Origin: Eunapius fragilis
Taxonomy: Eukaryota; Porifera; Demospongiae; Spongillida; Spongillidae
DNA length: 64,000 nt
Direction of reading: 5' to 3'
Assembly: GCA_963681505.1 (NCBI GenBank)
Contig: OY811978.1
Span: 7,676,262-7,740,261 of the forward strand
Position numbers and translations under genes: made by a program. Under the pieces are notes generated by a model. It had not been told where the DNA came from and did no database searches. It saw only the letters and a program-made list of their open reading frames with translations. How positions within the stretch are numbered: the stretch's first letter is position 1; each line of letters starts with the position of its first letter. Shown here one piece after another: positions 37,101-47,420 of this stretch.

Positions 37101-37869
37101 CTTTTGTTTGACGTTATTAAATATAAAAGCACACATTTTGAAATGAGGAGTGTTTATAACAAGATTCAAATTAATATGACCTGATTTAATCAACAGGTTC
37201 TCTAGTTGTGTGTTGAGGAAAATTTCAAATGCTGTGCAATCATTGCGTGTAGCAAATACTACAAGTACAACAAGTATCATCCATGCAGCTACATCTGTAC
37301 AAAGTTTAAGAACTTACTGTAGCATCTCACTCCAGCATCCTCCAAGTGTCCTGTATAACAGTACATAGTGGTGGCACGTGAGCAGTCAAGGAGGGATGTC
37401 TCTGAACCAGAACATATTACATCATCAAGAATAATGCTTCCTGTTCCAGCTCCAAAGTGAGCATTACTGAATGCCAGACCATCTGAGAAGTGATTAATTC
37501 AGAACAGTTCTCATCATGGACACCAATATTATAAAAGACATACTCTGTCCAGAGAAGCCTAGCTTCCTGCAAGCAACGTTGGCATCAGTATCACTCCAGT
37601 AGTCATCACAGATGGTGCCCCACACATTATTGATACATATTTCAATCCTTCCTTCATTGATAACATTCCCACCAGACAGTCTTAGGTCTCCATTGCTGCA
37701 GACTGAAAATTTATATATTTTTATTCTTGGTCAATTAATATGCATGGAACTGTATTATAAACTCACCACTGCTTTGTGCGAATGCTGCTCGAAGTAACAG
37801 AAACAGCACAAAGGCGTTTGAAAAAGTATCTATCACCGACTGTATGCATGTCAGATGGGAAAATAGCAT
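20039..37869 (-). CDS. 16-SRCR-domain single-pass transmembrane receptor, 37 exons
   Basis: Minus-strand model with open, phase-matched exons totalling 6558 nt (2185 codons plus TAA). Signal peptide exon 37869-37767 ([14 protein letters not shown]); SRCR1 37702-37544, 37482-37318; six modules of four exons (180, 168, 162, 165 nt, two SRCR domains each); then exons 23990-23817, 22926-22753, 22689-22528, 22459-22295 (SRCR14-15), 22125-21943, 21781-21584 (SRCR16), stalk 21522-21092, 20781-20660, 20587-20219 (ending in helix [20 protein letters not shown]) and tail 20141-20039 ([17 protein letters not shown]). Each SRCR shows GRVEVC...WGTVCD..W...DA..VC.QLG and G.G.I.L..V.C......L..C...DAGVRC. 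SRCR proteins are extracellular binding receptors; the ligand here is unknown. All module junctions are phase 1, which lets modules duplicate in frame. The chain could in reality be more than one transcript. Confidence 0.85.
22295..23990 (-). other. SRCR14-15, diverged module with a long internal intron
   Basis: Exons 23990-23817 and 22926-22753 encode SRCR14; its second half ([20 protein letters not shown], ending SGVICE) is highly diverged and was found by splice-phase continuity. Exons 22689-22528 and 22459-22295 encode SRCR15. The 890 nt intron inside SRCR14 holds a decayed foldback element. These domains are older than the homogenised modules 2-6. Confidence 0.78.
23349..23486. mobile_element. 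Decayed foldback MITE-like element, copy D (SRCR intron)
   Basis: The ends AACAAGTAATAAAACCATTC and GAATGTTTTTATTACTTGT match the family end box as an inverted pair. A diverged GAAGCAAGGCTTCTGATT lies between. It is only 138 bp long and most of the arms are lost. Confidence 0.6.
24049..24888 (-). other. SRCR module 6 (SRCR12-13)
   Basis: Exons 24888-24709, 24651-24484, 24429-24268, 24213-24049. One change in the second domain is CKKLGFSG where other modules have CRKLGFSG. Confidence 0.85.
25406..26245 (-). other. SRCR module 5 (SRCR10-11), all introns open in frame
   Basis: Exons 26245-26066, 26008-25841, 25786-25625, 25570-25406. Here the three short introns are 57, 54 and 54 nt with no stop, so exons and introns read as one open frame from 26204 to 25239. 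The donor of the third intron is GTAGGT instead of GTATGT. Confidence 0.85.
26778..27616 (-). other. SRCR module 4 (SRCR8-9)
   Basis: Exons 27616-27437, 27379-27212, 27157-26996, 26942-26778. It differs from module 3 at only a few exon positions, including GGIPFSN shared with module 3 against GGIAFSN in the others. Confidence 0.85.
28215..29052 (-). other. SRCR module 3 (SRCR6-7)
   Basis: Exons 29052-28873, 28816-28649, 28594-28433, 28379-28215. The linker is [11 protein letters not shown], shared with module 4, and the intron before it is also shared with module 4, so these two are the closest pair. Confidence 0.85.
29599..30438 (-). other. SRCR module 2 (SRCR4-5)
   Basis: Exons 30438-30259, 30201-30034, 29979-29818, 29763-29599. 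First of five modules in the tight tandem array. The acceptor CATACTAG follows the 5.7 kb intron. Confidence 0.85.
30470..31106. other. Intronic stretch, nothing recognised
   Basis: Part of the 5.7 kb SRCR intron before the minisatellites. It contains a (CT)n-rich tract near 31022-31070. No exon signal on the SRCR strand was found. Confidence 0.4.
31107..31270. repeat. 26 bp minisatellite in the SRCR intron
   Basis: About six copies of AATATTTCAATGCCTCCCCT + AGCCCC, decaying toward the right end. Confidence 0.85.
31690..31930. repeat. Purine-rich tandem repeat in the SRCR intron
   Basis: A nearly pure G/A stretch made of variants of GGAGGCTAGGAGAGGGGTGA and GGAGAGAGGGTGTGGCC. The long polypurine strand may form triplex or G-rich structures. 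Confidence 0.7.
31995..35150. repeat. ~3.1 kb imperfect palindrome built from minisatellite arms
   Basis: The left outer arm (31995-32612) has about 19 copies of CCCTATATTGCACCTCTCTA + TGTCCCATAGTC. The right outer arm (33612-35145) has about 48 copies of its reverse complement. The inner segments also pair: 32617-32700 with 33520-33612; 32711-32772 (containing GTGTAAGTGCAAACCCAC) with 33411-33470; 32826-32912 (containing GGAGGGAGGGATGGCACCTC) with 33330-33400; 32905-33090 with 33125-33330. The centre is near 33105. It is an inverted duplication whose repeat arms then expanded unequally, inside an SRCR intron. Confidence 0.9.
35185..36106. other. Intronic stretch with an AAATCGATT cluster
   Basis: Between the palindrome and SRCR module 1. 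Four to five copies of AAATCGATTTT-like words lie at about 35685-35795. No gene is supported. Confidence 0.45.
36107..36945 (-). other. SRCR module 1 (SRCR2-3)
   Basis: Exons 36945-36766, 36708-36541, 36486-36325, 36271-36107. The linker before the first Cys is [18 protein letters not shown]. It is separated from the other modules by the 5.7 kb intron that holds the large palindrome. Confidence 0.85.
37318..37869 (-). other. SRCR gene 5' end: signal peptide and SRCR1
   Basis: Exon 1 starts at ATG 37869 with 34 codons: a hydrophilic start, then a hydrophobic core [11 protein letters not shown], and a cleavage-like AQSS. It ends in phase 1 at a GTGAGT donor (37766). Exon 2 begins [13 protein letters not shown] after TTTTCAG and exon 3 completes the domain. 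An earlier in-frame start is not needed; this ATG is the only one giving a signal peptide in the correct phase. Confidence 0.8.
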
Positions 37870-37932
37870 TGTTATAATTTGGAACGTTGTATTATAATTG
37901 GACTTTTTTTTTTTTACAGATGAATGGAATCT

Positions 37933-37940
37933 CTTATATA
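37933..37940 (-). promoter_or_regulatory. TATA-like box upstream of the SRCR gene
   Basis: TATATAAG on the minus strand, 64 nt upstream of the predicted start codon at 37869. The spacing would fit a short 5' UTR. AT-rich context makes chance occurrence quite possible. Confidence 0.3.
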
Positions 37941-38343
37941 ACTTATTGAATAAGTAAAATTTAATGACCTGCAGATTCCGATGGTTTATGCAGGACTCCT
38001 TCGTAGGCCTATATCTGACACCGCTCCCCCATTCAGTCTTATGTGTTTTGTACCCTAAAGGTCATCGAACTTCCAGTATGGATGACTGAAAAGAGCTTAT
38101 GGAGATTAAACAGACCTATAATAAGTACTGATAATCTGAAGGACATAGGCCATTTATTCGGAATACTATTTGATTATAATTTATTTTATAATACCACAAG
38201 TCATAAAACCGCAGAGATAGTCCCAATTATTATACATGTATACATGAGCTGATTACATCATTTGCATGTGCTTTGGCTCCTTTGAGTACACATGTATGTG
38301 CATGCGTGCGCTCTACAGGTTGCTGGTGCGTACTAATAAGAGT
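37941..38343. other. Upstream flank of the SRCR gene, nothing further recognised
   Basis: AT-rich sequence upstream of the SRCR start. No further exon or repeat was identified. Confidence 0.35.
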
Positions 38344-38516
38344 ACACAGGGAAAACAATCGTGTTCCGGACCTTGGGTTTTATCTTATCGACCTTGGGAT
38401 CTGTTCCATCAAATGTATTCACGGTTGACTTAGGCACTTTGAATACGTTTGATGGAACAGATCCCAAGGTGGATAGTGTAAAACCCAAGGTCCGGAACAC
38501 GATTTATTTCCCTGTG
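38344..38516. mobile_element. 173 bp foldback element, second family
   Basis: ACAGGGAAAACAATCGTGTT, CCGGACCTTGGGTTTTA and GATCTGTTCCATCAAA in the left arm are matched in reverse complement in the right arm (TTTGATGGAACAGATC ... AACACGATTTATTTCCCTGT), with a loop near 38425-38440. Boxes differ from the AACAAGTAAAT family. GTAC lies at both edges. Confidence 0.75.
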
Positions 38517-39227
38517 GTACACCAGCATCGTGGGCATGGGCGTGTTACGATGTTTCAACATTACTTACGGGCCGGTGCACGAGAGACCTGTTGAAAAATA
38601 AAAAAGGCTTATTTTTAAAAAACGCTTATTTTGGACCGCCGCATGCAATGTTCGCAAGTCATCGGCCTTCAACAGATCAGATTAATTGGGTAAAAGTTGC
38701 TTGCGTGTGTGCACGTGTCCATGGTCTGCATGCATTCGTATATACGTGATGTATCTGTCAGTGTTTTAGCATGCTTGCTTTAATTTCACGTACGATGCTA
38801 CTTGGAGTGTGTGTGTGCTCGTGCAGAGCGTTACATAGGTGCGCCGAAGACTAAAACTGACATAGGAAGCAATTTTTACAGCGCGGGGATGGTTAGATGG
38901 GTGATATTGGAGCCCGGATTCGTACAACTGGTGAAAAATGGCCCTTAGAGCCCCAAATTCAAACACCCGAAGACCACAGATTACGCCAACATATATTTAG
39001 GTGTACATGTTTTCTTGCATATGCCTGTGTATGTTTTAAAAACATTTGTGTCGCTTACCATTGATACTCCTTTGTGGGCAACGTTATCGGGGTGTGTCAG
39101 CACTACAGCACTACATGAATGTAATTTGTCAAATATGAATAAGTGGTGCATCGGCATCGAGTGGGGGGAGGGGGTAAGACTATGAATATATGGATTGATG
39201 TGGGCGTGGCAAAGCATTTATCCTTGT

Positions 39228-39288
39228 CTCGTACCCGGACCCATGTCACAGGGTCACATCTGCTGTGACATGGGTCTGGGTACGAGGC
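39228..39288. repeat. Short inverted repeat
   Basis: CTCGTACCCGGACCCATGTC and GACATGGGTCTGGGTACGAG form a ~24 bp stem around a short loop. Possibly a tiny foldback element. Confidence 0.65.
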
Positions 39289-39436
39289 TTAAATGATTAC
39301 TTCTTTCCACTCGCAGAGTTAAGATCAGCCGATGTTGGTGACAAGTCTTTAGCTAAGAATTCTATCTCAACCCCGCCACTTTAGGCAGATTTTATAGGTG
39401 AGGTACTATTATAGGTACTTGGACAAATCACGTACC

Positions 39437-39850
39437 CAGTGGCGGCGCGAGGGTCTCTGGCGCCCGGGGGCAGATTATGATATGGCGCCCCCCCCCCCCC
39501 CCATCGCATCCGTGCAGTCTTAATTGCTATCCTTGTGGAGGTCCTAAGTCCCAGTGGCGTATCCAGGATTTCAGCGAAGGGGGTGCTTAAGCTCAGGCCC
39601 GATACTATGGAACGCCGTATGTTGCAAAACTTTTCACCAGGGAGCGGGCCATGTAGTCAGCAATGAATTATATTTCAGCGCCCCCTAATGTGCACGTTAC
39701 GCGCCCCCCCCAAAAAAACTGAACCTGGACACAATAATACCTACGCGCCCGCCCTGCTAGCATTAATTCATGAATTTCATTAACGTGATTTGGAGAGGGG
39801 GCGCTAACAACAAGGGGGGGGGGGGGGGGGGGGGACAGGGGAAAGAGGGG
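39437..39850. repeat. Poly-G/C interspersed repeat, copy 1
   Basis: It includes CAGTGGCGGCGCGAGG and CAGTGGCGTATCCAGG (hAT-end-like words), C-runs, and the segment GGAACGCCGTATGTTGCAAA to CAGCGCCCCCTAATG. The same segment appears in reverse orientation at about 57560-57760. A G-run of about 23 lies at 39816-39838. Confidence 0.65.
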
Positions 39851-40172
39851 TTGGTTGGTTTAAACGATTGATGTGTTACCGCGGCTCTGTGTGTACAGGT
39901 GTATTTAAATGTGTATTGAGAAGGGTAGGAGAACCTGAAAAGTAAAATATTATATAGCAACTGAAATGTTTTTAATTTTTTTATATCAGGACGTAGGATT
40001 GGCTCCGTAGGCGTGGTTTTCGATCGAGCGTTAGAAAACAGAATATACGCTTCGTAGCCACTTGCCAGTCGCTATAAAATCTGCCCAAAACACGCTGCAT
40101 CTATTGTCCAACGCGCGATGTTCGCAACCCTGCCGTTGTCTCCAGACGGTATAGTCGATCCCTCGAATCCGC

Positions 40173-40222
40173 CATTTTTTTTCTCCTTCTTCTCCTTCTC
40201 CTTCTCCTTCTTCTCCTTCTTC
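40173..40222. repeat. CTT/CTC polypyrimidine tract
   Basis: TTCTCCTTCTTCTCCTTCTC-type repeat of about 50 bp. Confidence 0.7.
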
Positions 40223-40587
40223 CTTTCGTCAAACATAACTCTAGTTAGGAAAAGCGGGAAAAAATGATATTTGCACCGAAATGTAGCGCTTGATGCGAAG
40301 TTTCATCCTGTATGAATATTGAAACTATATCGTTTATATCAGTTTCGATATAAATTAATAAAGAGTGTGCGTGGGTGTATTTTTGCCGATTTATAAAAAA
40401 TGAAGTATACTTGCGGATGGACAGTTGGATAAGGATCGTAACTAAATGCTTGGACCCATATGTTGTCGGGCTTTCGTCTATACAAATTGCTATTGGAATT
40501 TTGATAAATTGCCTTACCCTAGGACCATAAGAACCCGTTTACTAAGCACGTGACCTTGCACGTGTTCGTTTTTATGTTCTGGTTGAA

Positions 40588-41015
40588 ACATGCCTTCGCG
40601 TCAAAAGAGATCGGTACAATGAGAGCAAAGCATGAACCTAGTTCGGTGGCACACAAAGCAAAAGCCGGAGAACGTTACCAGGCGAACTCTGAGCAGAAGC
40701 GAGCCGACGAACGACAACGGGATCTTGAGTAAATCGTGTCAGGAAAAGGGCAAGGTACAGACCCTCGTCATCCTATTTTAATTTGTATCTTCAAACTGTA
40801 TCTCTGATGATGACCCATGCGAGACGCTGGACGGGCGCGGTACGAAAAAGATCCTGAGACGAAGCGAGCAAGAAAAGACGACGCAGATCGAAGCGAGACG
40901 CAGATCGAAGCGAGACGCAGAAAGAACCTGGTGGTGCCGAAAACGCCCTGAATCCAAGCGGGTTGGTGAGCACAAACGCTACCTTGATCATGCTGAAACA
41001 AGAAGAGCAGTTTAA
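40588..41015 (+). pseudogene. Remnant of a charged, xPExKR-repeat protein
   Basis: Three plus-strand pieces in different frames share a pattern: SEQKRADERQRDLE (about 40690-40732), DPETKRARKDDADRSETQ (about 40852-40905) and ESKRVGEHKRYLDHAETRRA (about 40950-41010). Repeats of N/D-P-E-x-K-R in Arg/Lys/Glu-rich proteins occur in large families in some marine invertebrates and next to some helicase-type mobile genes. The frame breaks suggest a decayed copy. Function unknown. Confidence 0.35.
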
Positions 41016-41313
41016 AAGGCTAAATAGTCTGGGTCTGATCTAAACACTGCCTCCCAAGTGCTGGACAATAAGAAGTCAAGATTAAACGGTGCTGGACAAT
41101 AAGAAGTCAAGATTAAACGGTGAGTTTATGTGTATACTGTAACAAGTACTGTGGTGATTACTGAGCATTCTGATGTGTAACTTTAATGTAATGAAAAGTT
41201 AGGTTAATTTTTACTCAGGTTTTATCTCTTTGAACCAAGAGATGTAAAAGGCAGGGTGTATAAATTTAATGTTTAGGTTTTGTCTCACAAAGAGATGATA
41301 AAAGGCAGGGTGT

Positions 41314-41733
41314 ATGTTGCTTGAAAAGGCACTAAATAGCAATAAAATGTACAAGAAAAGGTTGTTGAAGATTTTAAAGAACCACATGAATGGTTGGTTG
41401 ACCAAAGTACGCACTAGAATGTTAGCAATCCCTGTTGACACTAATGGCTGGCGTGTTGTGGCTAATGAAATAAAGGATAAAAGTAAGGGTGAAAGTAATG
41501 ACCGTCCCAAAAAGTGGCTTTGCACCAGTCAGTGTAGACGCTTGAGTTATGAAGAGGTAGATCATGTCCAGCAATTTCGGACATCCATAGACGTCTGTAC
41601 ATTGAAAACTCATGTAAAGTATTTGATTTTTTTAAAACATGAATGCAGTAGGATTATTTTTCAAAATATAAATCATTCATTCTTTTATTTTTCACTTTCA
41701 TCTTGCGAGCAGAAGAATCAACAACAAAATTAA
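41314..41733 (+). CDS. Unrecognised ORF, 139 codons
   Basis: The longest non-repetitive frame in its neighbourhood, with a basic N-terminal part (KKRLLKILKNHMNGWLTKVR), a Lys-rich middle and a Gln/Asn end. No family was recognised. It may be a spliced fragment, because the last 40 residues look like translated AT-rich DNA. It lies 300 bp after the xPExKR remnant on the same strand and could belong to it. Confidence 0.25.
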   Translation: MLLEKALNSNKMYKKRLLKILKNHMNGWLTKVRTRMLAIPVDTNGWRVVANEIKDKSKGESNDRPKKWLCTSQCRRLSYEEVDHVQQFRTSIDVCTLKTHVKYLIFLKHECSRIIFQNINHSFFYFSLSSCEQKNQQQN

Positions 41734-41849
41734 TTACTTTTGCCAATTACGTAATAATCTTATTTTGAGCCAATAATGATTAATAACATGCCAATGGTGG
41801 GCGCGTCCTTATGGAGCAAGTTATAGCAAGGATTATTAACAATTACAGG

Positions 41850-42092
41850 TTAATAATCCTTGGTTATAGGTGCTGGTGAGTGTGTGAGTGGGAGGAGCGT
41901 GTCGTTTTCTAAATGCTCGTAATGTGCGTCTAGTTCAAAACGTTTGAAAATTTCTTTCATCGGCGTTCCTATATCGACGAACATGCACTCGGCGTGTATC
42001 AACCTGTTCTCTTCGACTGCGTAAGTTAACGGTCCGTTGCTATATATATCGCGCATGACAAGTACACCACGCGCGCGCACACAAACATTCAC
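41850..42092 (-). CDS. Unrecognised minus-strand ORF, 80 codons
   Basis: It reads TYAVEENRLIHAECMFVDIG, then PMKEIFKRFELDAHYEHLEN. The composition looks like real protein, but no family was recognised. The matching stretch in the duplicate (about 46480-46660) has several stops, so this may be an old exon or a chance frame. Confidence 0.22.
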   Translation of the reverse strand: MNVCVRARGVLVMRDIYSNGPLTYAVEENRLIHAECMFVDIGTPMKEIFKRFELDAHYEHLENDTLLPLTHSPAPITKDY

Positions 42093-42236
42093 ACATACGA
42101 CTAGATCTTTTTCCTGGGTGTATATTAGGAAGAATCTCTTTTCTTTAGCTGATGCAGATTAACCGGTTGGATTGGTCTGTATCTCTAGCCGCTAGTCATT
42201 TATGTCATCTGGGTGTGGTCTATAGCCTGGGCAGAA

Positions 42237-42242
42237 ATGTGT

Positions 42243-42315
<73 letters not shown>

Positions 42316-42325
42316 TGTGTATATA
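42237..42325. repeat. (GT)n microsatellite
   Basis: About 85 bp of nearly pure GT in the left duplication copy. Two more similar tracts follow at 42537-42630 and 42696-42795, each preceded by GGGCAAGAATGTG or ACAAGAATGTG. They are expansions at the same site of a ~75 bp repeated unit. Confidence 0.9.
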
Positions 42326-42534
42326 TGTGTGTGTGCACTTTTTCCTAGGATGTATTAGGAGAATCTCTTTATGTAACTGGTTAGGTTGGTCTATGCGGAC
42401 TATGCCCTGGGCAAGAAGGAGTTTAAAAAATACTACCGTAAAGTACCACGAATAAGCTCCCCCCCCCTCCGCCCCCAACCCGAGAACTTACAAAAAGTTG
42501 TGTCATCTGGGTGTGGTCTGTACCCTACACAAGA

Positions 42535-42536
<2 letters not shown>

Positions 42537-42627
<91 letters not shown>

Positions 42628-42694
42628 TGTGCTCTTTTTCCTGGGATGTATATTAGGAGAATCTCTTTATGTAACCGGTTGGCCCTGGGCAAGA

Positions 42695-42786
<92 letters not shown>

Positions 42787-42795
42787 TGTGTATGT
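42537..42795. repeat. Two further (GT)n tracts
   Basis: Tracts at 42537-42630 and 42696-42795, separated by GCTCTTTTTCCTGGGATGTA and GAATCTCTTTATGTAAC, which recur after each GT tract. Confidence 0.9.
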
Positions 42796-42959
42796 GTGCT
42801 CTTTTTCCTGGGATGCATGTTAGGAGAATCTCTTTATATAACCGGTTGATTTGGTCTGTGCCCTGAGCAAGATGGAGTTAAATATCTCTAGACGCCAGTC
42901 AGTTGTATCATTTTGTGGTCTGTACCCTGGGCAAGAATGTGTGTGTGTGTGTTTCAGTG

Positions 42960-43004
<45 letters not shown>

Positions 43005-43589
43005 TCCCAGCTCTTTTTCCTAGGGTGTATATAAATCTTTTTAGCTGAAACCTGTTGGGTTGATCTGTACCCTGAGCAAGAATGGGTTAAATATCTCTAG
43101 CTGCTAGTCAGTTGTGTCATGTGGGTGTGGCCTTTTACCTGGGCAAGAATGGGTTAATGTTTAAATCTCTCAAACTGCATGCTAGGCAGTTGGTCTGGGC
43201 AAGAATGATTCTCTAGTCGTTTCAATGTCTGGGTGTGGCCTGTACCCCAGAAAGGGCTGCTGGTCATTTTAATACCTGGGTGTGGTTTGTACACACACAC
43301 ACACACACACACTCACACACACATGCTCTCCCAGCTATGGGGTGTTTTGTTCATATCCAAAGCCTATGTACGTATGTACATACAGTATGTGGTTGTGTAT
43401 TTGTCTGTTCCAGCTGCCTTTATCTGATTGTGGATACATGTACTTTTATTTTTAACCACCCAAATATCATACTGAACCTGTGCTCTCTTCAGGATGGTGG
43501 ATGGCTGGTAACAAGGTTCTCTGGTTGTGAGTTCCATCTTTAAGCACAGTGTATGTGTATGTCCCAATCCCCTCCTCCCCTTTGAAGGG

Positions 43590-43960
43590 CTTAGTGTAGG
43601 AGAGGTTCACCGGACCCACAGGGCTCTTTTTTATCGGCTATGTTACACGTAACCCCTCACAATCTGGAAAATTCACCACACCCACAGGGCTCTTTTTAGT
43701 CCGTTCTATAACCAGAAAGTTCACCATAAGGTGTGAGGGGTTAAGTAACATAGCCGACTTAAAATACCCCTGTGAGTGTGAAGTACTTTCCTGGAGTGTG
43801 AGGGGTTAAGTTGCGTAGCCTACAAAAAGGGACCCCTGTGGGTGTGGTGTATTTTCCAGGAGTGTGAGGGGTTAAGGAAAATAGCCGAAAATTCACACAC
43901 TCCTCACACACTCCTCACCACACCCACAGGGTTCTTTTTCAGCTGTGTTCCAATTACAAT
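43590..43960. repeat. ~58 bp dispersed/tandem repeat, both orientations
   Basis: Units contain GTGTGAGGGGTTAAGTAACA, TAGCCGAC and GAGCCCTGTGGGTGTGGTG. Copies at about 43600-43720 are in the reverse orientation, those at 43730-43890 forward, so the block forms hairpins. The matching array in the duplicate is 46984-47420. Confidence 0.75.
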
Positions 43961-44445
43961 AGTGCAAAGGGTCAAGCCAGACCTAGCAAAATGAGCCCTT
44001 TACTTTTTGAGTGTTGTTCATATCGGGAGCCTATGTACATATGTGGTTGTGTATTTGTCTGTTCCAGCTGCCTATATGTATATGTACCTTTATCTGATTG
44101 TGGATTTGTGAGGTCTCTATTTACATGTACAGGGATATGGTATCTCCCAACTTGCTAGAGAAGCTTATTGTTTCTGGGGAGGAGGGGGTTGGGACATATA
44201 GAGGTACTAAAAAAAAAAGAAGGGGTTGGGAAGTGTAGAGTCAGTAAGCCTTCCAAAGCATATATGTGATAAGGGTAATGAATAAGAAGGAGGTCATGTT
44301 AGCAGCTGCCTGGGAGTTCACCCTTGACAGCTACTCTACTTTGTAAAATAGTAATGTAGTTTATAAGTACCTTTCATAAATTTGCATCTTGCATTTGTAA
44401 TGAGGGCTCCACATCTACACGCTGTGTGTGCTTGTGTGTGTGTGC

Positions 44446-44451
44446 GCATGC

Positions 44452-44486
<35 letters not shown>

Positions 44487-44500
44487 TGTGTGTGTGTGTG
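44446..44500. repeat. (GT)n microsatellite before exon-like block
   Basis: GT tract with a CTGTG interruption in the left duplication copy. The right copy has a ~190 bp tract at the same place (48201-48392). Confidence 0.85.
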
Positions 44501-44585
44501 ACATCTTGCCCTGCCAACCCATTGACAATGTGCCTTATGTTATATGTTGGGCCATTTCATTCACCCTCCTCTTCTCATTCAACAG

Positions 44586-44642
44586 ATTATCGTCCACTAT
44601 GGCAATGAGGAAATGAGAAATCCTGTGCAACTGTCATTATAG
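44586..44642 (+). CDS. Candidate terminal exon, left copy
   Basis: After a pyrimidine-rich acceptor (CTCATTCAACAG) the frame reads IIVHYGNEEMRNPVQLSL and a stop. The duplicate at 48481-48537 encodes the same peptide. No family was recognised and no upstream exons were found. The frame could be incidental to a conserved non-coding block, since the sequence downstream is equally conserved. Confidence 0.28.
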   Translation: MIVHYGNEEMRNPVQLSL

Positions 44643-45001
44643 GAACGTTTTCATTGTGAAACTGTACCTCCATTCGTTAACACACTTATTTATACATTTG
44701 TATGGTTATTGATTAAAGTTGTTATTGATATCTTAAAAAGGCACACCTACTGACAAATTACAGTGCCGTAGAGGCATGAGCTAGGTTACACAGGCAGATC
44801 TTTTCAGTGACTCTGTGGCAATTCATATCAGAACAGCCTTAGGGGTTGTGGCACAACTCCCACTAAGAATTAACTACACTCCAACCCATATCTGGTGTTG
44901 GCAGTAGGAGGTGGGGCACCTGTACATGTGTTACTGAAAATCTTTTTTAATTATTTTTAATCATGGGCAGTGAATGGTTCCACCTACTCAGGGATGTGTA
45001 G

Positions 45002-45240
45002 CAAGGGGGGGGGGGGGGGGGGGGTGGTGCATGCCATTTGGCAACCAAAAATTGCTATTACCTGACTCCAATGGACAAAAGGTTTTCCCTAACCCTGGAT
45101 AGAACACTCCAATATTATTTTAGGAGCATGGCAGTATATATGGGGGGGGGGGGGGGGGGGGGGAAGAGGGGAGAAATGCTACCTGACACTTATGTAATTA
45201 CTTCTGACTCCAGCGATGGACAATTAGTACTTCCCCTCTG
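45002..45240. repeat. ~130 bp poly-G repeat units at the end of the left copy
   Basis: Two units with a G-run followed by TGCATGCCA or AAATGCTACCTGACACTT, then TTGCTATTACCTGACTCCA and ATGGACAA. The same family forms the array at 48880-49760. Confidence 0.7.
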
Positions 45241-45324
45241 TACTGGACCAACTTGGGATTGCCTGTTGCTGTGTGTGTCTGTGTATGTGTGTGTGTGTGA
45301 TGATGGGGGTGAGGGTGGTGAGGG

Positions 45325-46040
<716 letters not shown>

Positions 46041-46086
46041 ACCACCAGTAACTAGTAGCATTAACGTTATTAAGCAACTTGATGTT

Positions 46087-46195
46087 CACCTATGTCACAA
46101 GGTGAGGGGGTGGGTCATCATAACAAATACTTTAGCGCATTCACCTATGTCACAAGGTGAGGGGGTGGGTCATCATAACAAAAACTTTAGCGCAA
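46087..46195. repeat. 57 bp doublet
   Basis: TTCACCTATGTCACAAGGTG to ACTTTAGCGCA is repeated twice with one difference, directly after the GAT array. Confidence 0.85.
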
Positions 46196-46983
46196 GCGAT
46201 GATATTGCCGAGTGCAAATGATATGATATGATATGTAGTAATATACATGTTTGAACCTGCATGGCATGTATACATCAGATAAGATGCTGACTATCATGTG
46301 CTGCTGACACTACTCTCAGTTAAATTCAATGGTTGCGAAGGGATTGAACATTCCTATATAGTCAATAGACAAAGATCAGTTTGATGCTGGGACTACTCAT
46401 ACTTGTAATGTCATTTTTCTTTATAGGTCAATAATGATTAATAACATCAAATGTGGGCGCGCCCTTATTGTAAGTGCTGGTGCGTGTGTGAGTGGGAGGA
46501 GCGTGTCATTTTCTAAATGCTCGTAAAGTGCCCTAGGTTCAATACGTTTTTGAATATTTCTTTCATCGGCGTGAATAGAAGAACGTGCGCTCGGCGTGTA
46601 TCTACCTGTTTTCTACGACCGCGTAAGTTAACGCTACGTTCCTACATCTTGATACTTCATCCCATTATGCGTAATGACACACCACGCGCGCGCGCACACA
46701 CACACATTCCCACATACTCCCAGCTCTTTTTCCTGGGGTGCACATTAGGAAGAATCACTTTAGCTGATGCTGATTAACCGGTTGGGTTGGTCTGTACGCA
46801 GGGCAAGAATGGGTTAAATATATCTAACCGCTAGTCAGTTGTGTCGTCTGGGTGTTGTCTGTACTAGTACCCTGGGCAAGATTGGGTTAGTTGAGTTGCC
46901 TGGGTGTGGCCAGTACCCTGGGCAAGAATGGGTTAAATATCTCTTGGTGCTAGTCAGTTGTGTTGTCTGGGTGTTGTTTGTTT

Positions 46984-47420
46984 GTAGTGTGAGGGGTTAA
47001 GGAACATAACCGACTAAAAAGTGCCCTGTGTGTATGGTGTGCATTCCAGTAGTGGGAGGGGTTAAGTAGCATAGCTGATAAAGAGTCCTGTGGGCGTGGT
47101 GATATCTCCAGGAGTGGGAGGGGTTAAGTAACATAGCTGACAAAAAGAGTCCTGTGGGCGTGGTGAACTTTCCAGGAGTGGGAGGGGTTAAATAACATAG
47201 CTGACAAAAAGAGCCCTGTGAGGAGTGGGAGGAGTTAATGAACACAGCGGACAAAAAGAGCCCTGTGGGTGTGGTGAGGAGTGTGTGAGTTGTTAGCTGT
47301 GTTTATTAACCCCTCACATCCTTGAAAGTACACCACACCCACAGGGGTCTTTTTTGTTGCCTATGTTGCTTAACCCCTCACACTCCTGGAAAGTACACCA
47401 CATCCATTTTGTGGGTGTGG
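46984..47420. repeat. ~58 bp repeat array, right copy
   Basis: About six units with AGTGGGAGGGGTTAAGTAAC, ATAGCTGACAAAAAGAG and CCTGTGGGCGTGGTG, plus reversed units near 47290-47400. Counterpart of 43590-43960. Confidence 0.8.

Larger units (their letters stand above)
41755..45240. repeat. Segmental duplication, left copy
   Basis: It aligns with 46425-49200. Shared landmarks in the same order: GAGTGGGAGGAGCGTGTC; CATCGGCGT...CTCGGCGTGTAT; GCAAGAATGGGTTAAATATC units; GAGGGGTTAAGTAACATAG units; a (GT)n tract; the ATTATCGTCCACTATGGCAA exon-like block; GCACACCTACTGA; ACTAAGAATTAACTACACTC; GGGGCACCTGTACATGTG. (GT)n lengths and minisatellite copy numbers differ. Confidence 0.8.
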
